Source of the DNA: an uncultured Alphaproteobacteria bacterium
Lineage (GTDB): Bacteria > Pseudomonadota > Alphaproteobacteria > Rhodobacterales > Rhodobacteraceae
Reading direction: 5' to 3'
Assembly: GCA_913051655.1 (NCBI GenBank)
Contig: CAJXHI010000017.1
Location: 1 to 60,675 of the forward strand
DNA: 60,675 nucleotides
Part shown: positions 54,965 to 60,675 of the stretch, in pieces
Layout of the letters: the number at the start of each line of letters is the position of its first letter
How positions within the stretch are numbered: the first letter of the stretch is position 1
Position numbers and translations under genes: made by a program
The notes under the pieces: generated by a model
Seen by the model: only the letters and a program-made list of their open reading frames with translations
Told to the model about the DNA's origin: nothing
Database searches by the model: none

Positions 54965-55864
54965 TCACCCATTGGGATGCGTGCTCAACCTAAGAGTTTC
55001 TTTGCGCAGCCAAGACATAAATCCGCGCGGATTGCCGCTCCATTGAGAAATCTTGTCCCGTGAGATTGCATGCCCCACGATAGGTGATTGTGGTCTGTTG
55101 AAAGCATGGGCGATTTCATATAGCAAAAGACCCTGCCGCAGCGTGGCCGAAATTTTATTGGCAACCTGATATAGCCTTGAATTCGAACCTGGAAAAAAGA
55201 TTGGCAAAACCTCTGCATTTGAACGTTGGATCATTTTGGAAGTAAAAGGGTTCCATTCACGCTCAATCACAGGACCAAACATCGTTTCAGAAGCGGCAAC
55301 GGTACCTGAAGGAAAAACCGCAACGATGCCCCCGCTTTGGAGATGCTCCATCGCCTGTTTGCGCATCCAGAGATTTTTTTCCAAAGCATCCGGTTCATGT
55401 TGGAATGGCACTGGGATCATAAATTGATCAATTTCGGCGACACCCGTAAGCAAAGACCGTGTCAGGATTTTGTAATCCGTACGCACCCGTCCTATTAACT
55501 CGCCTAGAATCATTCCATCCACCAAACCATGGGGGTGGTTTGAGGTAACAACAACAGGACCTTCTGGAGGGATACGTGCGATTTGCTCTTCAGGGGTCAT
55601 CAATTTAATCCCCATCGTGTCCAGCGCCTGTTTCCAGAAGGGTTGTCCGAACGGGACCCCCTGTGCTTCAAATTGACGAATGCGGTGTAGGATACGCAGC
55701 CGCGCGGTCAAAAGTTCTATCGTTTGGATCGTCAGCCGTTGCAGAGGATTTTCAAACGTATTGGCATAAGACAACTTGCGCTTGTCATAGGGTTGCACGT
55801 CAAGCGGCACCGGCGACTCTGATGACAGAGCGGATGGTTTATTGTTTTGTTGCGTCTGATCCAT
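54965..55864 (-). CDS. Lysophospholipid acyltransferase family protein (PlsC-like)
   Basis: Membrane-associated acyltransferase of 299 residues. The catalytic box is NHPHGLVDG (about residue 108) and FPSGTVA (about 185) stands for the second glycerol-phosphate acyltransferase motif. It resembles the OlsB/hemolysin-like branch more than PlsC itself, so the acceptor could be a lysophospholipid or lyso-ornithine lipid. It closes the hprK-rapZ-EIIA-HPr block, 23 bp after ptsH. Confidence 0.8.
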   Translation of the reverse strand: MDQTQQNNKPSALSSESPVPLDVQPYDKRKLSYANTFENPLQRLTIQTIELLTARLRILHRIRQFEAQGVPFGQPFWKQALDTMGIKLMTPEEQIARIPPEGPVVVTSNHPHGLVDGMILGELIGRVRTDYKILTRSLLTGVAEIDQFMIPVPFQHEPDALEKNLWMRKQAMEHLQSGGIVAVFPSGTVAASETMFGPVIEREWNPFTSKMIQRSNAEVLPIFFPGSNSRLYQVANKISATLRQGLLLYEIAHAFNRPQSPIVGHAISRDKISQWSGNPRGFMSWLRKETLRLSTHPNG

Positions 55865-55887
55865 AAAACCCTATCCCGATGCAATCT

Positions 55888-56166
55888 TTAATAGCCTTCA
55901 CCAAAGCGATTATTGAGCAACTGCTCTAATGCCTCGGAAAGCTCTTGTGCCTGCGGTCCATCTGTTTCCACTTCAATCGTTGTCCCACGAGATGCGGCTA
56001 GCATTAAAAGACCCATGATACTGTCACCACAGGCATCCAGCCCGTCTTTCGTAACATTGGCGCTCGCATCAAATTTTTCGACGGTTTCCACAAATCTAGC
56101 GGAGGCGCGTGCATGCAGCCCCTTTTCATTGATTATAGGCAAGGTTTTTGTTATTTTCTTTGACAT
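55888..56166 (-). CDS. ptsH: Phosphocarrier protein HPr
   Basis: HPr of 92 residues. His18 in KGLHARASA is the PEP-dependent site and Ser49 in CGDSIMGLLMLA is the HprK target. ATG 56166 shares one base with the EIIA stop (TAATG). With HprK, RapZ and EIIA-Man it forms the regulatory PTS of Alphaproteobacteria; no sugar permease is present. Confidence 0.96.
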   Translation of the reverse strand: MSKKITKTLPIINEKGLHARASARFVETVEKFDASANVTKDGLDACGDSIMGLLMLAASRGTTIEVETDGPQAQELSEALEQLLNNRFGEGY

Positions 56167-56555
56167 TAGAAATGACCGTTGTGACAATTCATATATTTAC
56201 GGCCGGCATTAAGAGCGATGTCGACGGCCATTTCCAACTGTAACTTACGGCATTTTGCAAGTTTTATCAGCATTGGAAGGTTTGCTCCGTAAATAATCTT
56301 CCGATTGTCTGGCTGGCAGGCAAGTAGGGATAAGTTGGCAGGCGTGCCACCAAAAATGTCCGTCACAATTACGACCCCATGCCCAGAATCCACTGTTTCT
56401 GCTGCCTGACAAATTTCAATTTCTTTTTGTTTTCTGTTATCTTCGGGATCGATGGAAACAGGGACGATACCGGCCTGCTTGCCGACAACATGTTCCACTG
56501 CTGTCAAATACTGCTCAGATAACCCAAAATGCGCGACAATAACTATGCCGATCAA
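56166..56555 (-). CDS. PTS EIIA component, mannose family
   Basis: Cytosolic phosphotransfer protein of about 129 residues (PTS fructose IIA/mannose EIIA-Man family). The phospho-histidine is His9 in IGIVIVAHFGLSEQYL, and VIVTDIFGGTPANLSL is the next conserved block. TTG 56555 with GAGGGG upstream is taken as start because it gives the family N-terminus; a longer frame overlaps rapZ. Probably a regulatory partner of HPr. Confidence 0.92.
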   Translation of the reverse strand: MIGIVIVAHFGLSEQYLTAVEHVVGKQAGIVPVSIDPEDNRKQKEIEICQAAETVDSGHGVVIVTDIFGGTPANLSLLACQPDNRKIIYGANLPMLIKLAKCRKLQLEMAVDIALNAGRKYMNCHNGHF

Positions 56556-56593
56556 GCTACTACCCCTCAAACACGATTGACCAGAAAATCTGA

Positions 56594-57466
56594 TCAAATG
56601 GTCTTTGTCTCCAACTCTCTGTGCCTTATTGACACTTGCCACGCCGATTGTGCAAGAGCTTCTCGCATTAATTCCGCAACGGCAACTGATCTATGTTGCC
56701 CCCCAGTACAGCCAAATCCAATTGATAAGTGACTTTTTCCTTCTGCTTTGCAGGCAGGCAGAAGATATTTGATCAAATCAAGGGTTTTAGAAAAGAATTC
56801 TGCAAAACGTGCATCCTGTCTCAAAAAGTTCTGGACGGCTGCGCTTGTCCCATTTTCCAGCCGTAATGAAGGGTCCCAGTAGGGATTTTTCAAAAAACGG
56901 CAGTCAATGAGTGTATCGACCCCGCGCGGTATACCGCGTTTATATGAAAACGAATGAATAGTTACTGCGAGTTTATGCGCCTCACCAAAGCCAAACCAAC
57001 GCTTCAGATCCTTTTTTAATTCATGTGGGGATAATTCAGTCGTGTCAATTAGTACGTTGGCCAAAGATTGAATGGGTGACAAAAGGTCAAATTCCCGTTC
57101 GATTCCCACGCGTGGCGTCTCAGCTGGAGCCAAGGGATGTCGGCGACGTGTTTCCGAAAAACGCAGCAACAGAACTTTAAGATCACAGGTGAGAAAGAGA
57201 ACATCGGTTTTTATATCCTCTTTTTGGGATAGATCGTTGATCAGATCAACCACACCCTGCGTTGAAAAATCCCGATTGCGGCTATCAAGACCTATGGCTA
57301 ATGGCTTCTGCATTACTTTGGGATCAGTCACGCGGCGCACAAGCGAGAGCGGAAGATTGTCGATAGCTTCGTAACCAAGGTCTTCAAGTACATTGATAGC
57401 AGTAGACCGTCCCGCCCCAGAAGGGCCTGTAACGAGAACAAGTCTTGCCTGTGTTGTCGCTTGCAT
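56594..57466 (-). CDS. rapZ: RNase adapter protein RapZ (YvcJ/YhbJ family)
   Basis: Nucleotide-binding protein of 290 residues. Walker A GPSGAGRST lies at residues 14-22, GLDSRNRDFS is the second nucleotide motif, and the C-terminal domain ends in GFGCTGGQHRSVAVAE. In enteric bacteria RapZ directs RNase E to GlmZ; in Rhodobacterales the target is unknown. It sits 11 bp after hprK. Confidence 0.95.
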   Translation of the reverse strand: MQATTQARLVLVTGPSGAGRSTAINVLEDLGYEAIDNLPLSLVRRVTDPKVMQKPLAIGLDSRNRDFSTQGVVDLINDLSQKEDIKTDVLFLTCDLKVLLLRFSETRRRHPLAPAETPRVGIEREFDLLSPIQSLANVLIDTTELSPHELKKDLKRWFGFGEAHKLAVTIHSFSYKRGIPRGVDTLIDCRFLKNPYWDPSLRLENGTSAAVQNFLRQDARFAEFFSKTLDLIKYLLPACKAEGKSHLSIGFGCTGGQHRSVAVAELMREALAQSAWQVSIRHRELETKTI

Positions 57467-57477
57467 AATTGTATCCT

Positions 57478-57921
57478 TTAAACTTGGTCGTGCGAACTCA
57501 CTCCTCGTGCTAAAAAATAGACCGCCTCAGCAAATGCGTCCAGTCGGCTTCGCCTAATAGAACGCAACCTGATACCGAATATTTCATAAGTATCATCATT
57601 GGGAAGCCTTTCATCAATTCGGAGGCTGAGATCCACAACGAGGGAGAGTACTGTACAGTCTAACGAAGCAACTGTTAAAAGACCGACCCCCCTTGCTTCG
57701 ATCTGACCTTTTATTGTATCCGGACAGGAGGCAATCAGCGTATCAGATTCGCGCCTCACAAAGGTGCGGTCATCTGCGACCAAATCTGCACCTAACCCCA
57801 TCAGTTTTAATGCAAGGGATGATTTCCCCGATCCCGCTGGACCAAGGATTAAAATTCCGCGACCCTGTGTGGATACGCAGCTTGCATGCAGTAATTTTTG
57901 ATGAATTTGCGGTGAAGCCAA
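57478..57921 (-). CDS. hprK: HPr kinase/phosphorylase, short alphaproteobacterial form
   Basis: C-terminal kinase domain only, about 147 residues, typical for this class. Walker A GPAGSGKSS is at residues 27-35, LVADDRT follows, and GQIEARGVGLL is the HprK signature. It phosphorylates the serine of HPr. TTG 57921 is the likely start because it follows the relic chvG stop by 10 bp and gives the usual opening; no strong ribosome binding site is seen. Confidence 0.88.
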   Translation of the reverse strand: MASPQIHQKLLHASCVSTQGRGILILGPAGSGKSSLALKLMGLGADLVADDRTFVRRESDTLIASCPDTIKGQIEARGVGLLTVASLDCTVLSLVVDLSLRIDERLPNDDTYEIFGIRLRSIRRSRLDAFAEAVYFLARGVSSHDQV

Positions 57922-57931
57922 GAGATTTAGC

Positions 57932-58270
57932 CTAAACTGGAAGACCAACAACCAACCTTGCCGCCAGTGCCTCTGAGGCAGCATCGGCAGGCATTGGAAG
58001 GATGTTTTCGGCCCAAATGATCCCGATATGAGCGTCGGTGATTTGCTTTGAAATCGCAAGGTCCAATCCTGCATAAATGTCAATATCACTTGCCAGGCGT
58101 CCAGAATCAAACCTTCCAAACACCTTTCCCAGGTCGACTTTTGGAATGCTCGGACCGGTATCTTCTACAACCAGACGGATGCAATGTTCGCAAATTTTTA
58201 TCCAGACGTGAATTAAGTCTCCATTGACAAGTGCGTATATTGCCACTTTACCACCCTTTCTACGCAGGAA
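57932..58270 (-). pseudogene. chvG: Remnant of the sensor histidine kinase gene chvG (C-terminal ATPase domain)
   Basis: About 110 codons read RRKGGKVAIY, then VEDTGPSIPKVDLGKVFGRF, GLDLAISKQITDAH and GIIWAEN, ending LAARLVVGLPV, which matches the end of ChvG/ExoS-type kinases. The G1 box DxGxG is now DTGPS and GLGL is GLDL, so ATP binding would be impaired. Upstream a stop codon interrupts it and the N-terminal sensor, HAMP and His-box parts are missing. In Rhodobacterales chvI-chvG normally precede hprK here. Confidence 0.8.
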
Positions 58271-58584
58271 TTAGGTCTTTTATGCATGTTAATTATATTC
58301 ATAATCAATGAGAAATAACGAATCATATAGATACGGCCGCTGAACCGTACTCATTTATGATGAAGCAACAACAATTTATGCATAGGATTGCGCAAAAAGA
58401 CGCCGTGCCGCAAATGGTTGACAACTGGTTGCGCTAACGTTGGAATACCCCTCTGTTCAATCGTAATTTTACCGTGTTAAAGGAAAAGAAGAAGCGACAG
58501 CACGCACACGATGTTCCGGCTAAATTTTGCCTCATTTTTGCGCGTTATGACGCGGAATGAGTTGCGCAAGCATTGGAGTTGTAC
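58271..58584. other. Gap between the chvG remnant and pckA
   Basis: A 314-bp divergent spacer where chvI and most of chvG would be expected. No response-regulator sequence is recognisable. The pckA promoter must lie here, but no strong -35/-10 pair or terminator is evident; GGAG before the pckA ATG is the only clear signal. Confidence 0.6.
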
Positions 58585-60183
58585 ATGGCATTTGGAAGGG
58601 TCAACCCGAATCACCGTCTGGAAGATCAAGGCATAATGGGGTTGGGCAATGTCTATTACAATTACATGGAGCCCGATCTGATTCGCTCCTCCTTAGACCG
58701 GCAAGAGGGGCATCTTGGGATTGGAGGTGCTTTGCTCGTAACCACTGGCAAATTTACAGGTCGTTCGCCGAAGGACAAACACATAGTGGACACGCCAGAT
58801 GTACGTGAACACATCTGGTGGGACAACAATGCGCGCATGTCATCTGAAGGGTTTGATGCGTTGTACAATGATATGCTTGCGCACGTAAAGGGGCGGGACC
58901 TTTTCGTGCAAGACCTTTACGCCGGTGCAGATCCTGAACTGTCATCAAATATCCGTATCGTTACAGAGTTGGCATGGCACAATCTGTTTATCCGTCATTT
59001 GTTGCGCCGCCCCAAACGCGCTGCATTGGATAAATTTGTGTCTGATTATACTGTGATCAACTGCCCAAGTTTTAAAGCAGATCCCGAAAGGCACAAATGC
59101 CGGTCATCAACAGTGATTGCGATGAATTTCGAACGCAAACTTATTTTGATCGGGGGGACAGAATATGCAGGTGAAAATAAGAAATCTGTTTTCACGCTTT
59201 TGAATTACCTTTTGCCCGACAGTGGCGTGATGCCGATGCATTGTTCTGCGAACCACGCCAAAGGTAACCCAGTGGATACGGCAGTATTTTTTGGTCTCTC
59301 AGGAACGGGAAAAACAACGCTCTCAGCCGATCCTGATCGTACGCTCATAGGCGATGACGAACACGGTTGGTCAGATCGCGGCACGTTTAATTTTGAAGGT
59401 GGATGTTACGCAAAGACCATTCACCTTAGTACTGAGGCAGAGCCCGAAATTTTTGCGACCACCTCAAAATTTGCTTCTGTCATTGAAAATATGGTGTTCG
59501 ACTCGGAAACCAAAAAGCTTGATTTTGACGATGATAGCCTGACGGCGAACATGCGCTGTGCTTATCCTCTTAATTATATCTCGAATGCCTCTGAATCGTC
59601 GTTGGGTGCGCATCCCAAAAATATTATCATGCTCACCTGTGATGCATTTGGAGTACTACCACCTATTGCGCGATTGACGCCAGCGCAGGCGATGTATCAT
59701 TTTCTCTCTGGTTTTACTTCAAAAGTGGCCGGAACAGAGCGTGGTGTGACCGAGCCGGAGCCAACATTTTCAACCTGTTTCGGGGCACCTTTCATGCCTC
59801 GTCGCCCTGAGGTGTACGGCAATATTTTACGAGAAAAGATTGCGCGTCACGGTGCAACCTGTTGGCTTGTGAACACGGGCTGGACCGGTGGTGCCTATGG
59901 TACGGGATCGCGCATGCCTATCAAGGCGACCCGCGCGTTGTTGACGAATGCGCTTACCGGAGCGCTTTCTGAGGCAGAGCTCCGTAAGGATGAAAATTTT
60001 GGGTTTCATGTGCCTGTGCATGTGCCCGGCGTTGATCCGCAGCTCCTTGATCCACGAAGCACGTGGTCCAATGGCATTGCCTATGACGCTCAGGCCGAAA
60101 AATTGGTGAGGATGTTCGCTACTAATTTTGCCCAATACGTGCCCTTCATCGATGAAGACGTCAAAGCGGTGGCGATTAGCTGA
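58585..60183 (+). CDS. pckA: Phosphoenolpyruvate carboxykinase (ATP)
   Basis: Gluconeogenic enzyme of 532 residues converting oxaloacetate and ATP to PEP, CO2 and ADP. The kinase P-loop is [11 protein letters not shown] (about residue 235), followed by LIGDDEHGW; the substrate site has TGRSPKDK near residue 60 and [10 protein letters not shown] near 440. ATG 58585 with GGAG upstream is used; a TTG four codons earlier is in frame. In other relatives pckA is divergent from chvI, whose loss leaves it facing a chvG relic. Confidence 0.97.
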   Translation: MAFGRVNPNHRLEDQGIMGLGNVYYNYMEPDLIRSSLDRQEGHLGIGGALLVTTGKFTGRSPKDKHIVDTPDVREHIWWDNNARMSSEGFDALYNDMLAHVKGRDLFVQDLYAGADPELSSNIRIVTELAWHNLFIRHLLRRPKRAALDKFVSDYTVINCPSFKADPERHKCRSSTVIAMNFERKLILIGGTEYAGENKKSVFTLLNYLLPDSGVMPMHCSANHAKGNPVDTAVFFGLSGTGKTTLSADPDRTLIGDDEHGWSDRGTFNFEGGCYAKTIHLSTEAEPEIFATTSKFASVIENMVFDSETKKLDFDDDSLTANMRCAYPLNYISNASESSLGAHPKNIIMLTCDAFGVLPPIARLTPAQAMYHFLSGFTSKVAGTERGVTEPEPTFSTCFGAPFMPRRPEVYGNILREKIARHGATCWLVNTGWTGGAYGTGSRMPIKATRALLTNALTGALSEAELRKDENFGFHVPVHVPGVDPQLLDPRSTWSNGIAYDAQAEKLVRMFATNFAQYVPFIDEDVKAVAIS

Positions 60184-60254
60184 GGCGGTGGTTTTGCGCT
60201 TTTGAAAAGACTCGACGATCCGCTCGGGGTAATTATCGCCGAAGACATCAGTGA

Positions 60255-60675
60255 CTGAAGTGGATGCTGTCGAAATTTCTTCGTCAGAGTGAAACTTCGT
60301 GAATTATGGGTTCGTTTTTGCAATTTACGTGCAATCAACATCGCTAGATGATCCGAGTGTGCGGTTTTCATGTCCTATCTCAGCAGTTACGGTGTCCTTA
60401 TACGGAGCCCGTTATTATCCTCATCCACCGCAGCAATCGGTAGTCCAATTCCGGAAAAAAACTGCGTTGCGCAACGTTTTCGAAGAACGCTGCCCACCGC
60501 CAAAGGGCTCTGCGCATAAAACGAATTGATGGGATTTAGTAAAATATTCCGTTCCTGAAAATACAGGTATTCCCGCATTATCTAATGCTTTGACCAGCAC
60601 ATTTGAAATTTCAATCATTTCTGCCGCGAAGGCTGCACCAAAATCGCGCCTATCCAACATTGTTATAGCAAGCGC
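60255..60675 (-). pseudogene. Frameshifted PLP-enzyme gene, serine hydroxymethyltransferase-like, cut by window end
   Basis: The frame entering at 60675 reads FGAAFAAEMIEISNVLVKALDNAG, then KSHQFVLCAEPFGGGQRSSKTLRNA. At a run of seven T (minus strand, near 60460) the sense passes to another frame as FFSGIGLPIAAVDEDNNGLRIRTP, and after a stop to a third frame with DHLAMLIARKLQK. Together they match the C-terminus of an SHMT-like fold-type I protein, as I recall it from Rhodobacteraceae. Two shifts make a pseudogene likely; the family name is tentative. Confidence 0.55.

Overview
The window is a stretch of alphaproteobacterial chromosome, almost certainly from the Roseobacter group of the Rhodobacteraceae. 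The evidence is gene order (ffh-GNAT-GNAT-chorismate mutase-rpsP-rimM-trmD-rplS-rpmE; SDR-HIG1-cob(I)alamin adenosyltransferase-etfBA-hbdA; hprK-rapZ-EIIA-HPr beside pckA; an F0-only atpIBEF'F operon), a CcrM-type GANTC methylase, a cysteine-free L31, and a complete taurine dissimilation locus. Base composition is AT-rich for a roseobacter, and several genes are decayed. This suggests a streamlining or host-associated relative, but that is inference.

Layout. 1-2040: 3' end of tRNA-Arg(CCU), then htpG behind a good sigma-32-type promoter. 2097-9294: a pyrimidine-degradation operon (NMT1-type ABC transporter, dihydropyrimidinase, beta-ureidopropionase) divergent from a RutR-like TetR regulator, with a near-perfect RutR operator between them; a decayed second TetR gene follows. 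10027-20270: EamA transporter, rnhB, ccrM (three GANTC sites just upstream), AlkB-type monooxygenase, mutY, DciA/DUF721, DsbA-like thioredoxin, CoA transferase, lpxK and waaA. 20048-25774: ribosome/tRNA/SRP operon on the minus strand, with one frameshifted GNAT gene. 25830-29311: candidate small RNA or leader, ArsR regulator with palindromic operator, F0 ATP synthase genes. 29548-46939: sulfonate block (soeABC, citrate synthase, pta, ackA, xsc, tauR, tpa, tauABC). 47046-54959: parC, SDR, HIG1 protein, adenosyltransferase, etfBA, hbdA. 54965-60675: acyltransferase, PTS regulatory genes, a chvG remnant, pckA and a frameshifted PLP-enzyme pseudogene cut by the window end.

How the genes work together. 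TauABC imports taurine, Tpa transaminates it to sulfoacetaldehyde, Xsc cleaves this to sulfite and acetyl phosphate, Pta (or AckA) turns acetyl phosphate into acetyl-CoA (or acetate plus ATP), the adjacent citrate synthase can feed acetyl-CoA into the TCA cycle, and SoeABC oxidises the sulfite to sulfate at the quinone pool. The most informative non-coding signal is a shared bipartite element (TTGGACYTAN, 13 nt, CTGGCCCTAY) 80-90 bp upstream of both xsc and tpa, the expected place for TauR control. The clearest gene-loss event is between hprK and pckA: chvI is absent and chvG is reduced to about 110 C-terminal codons with damaged ATP-binding boxes.
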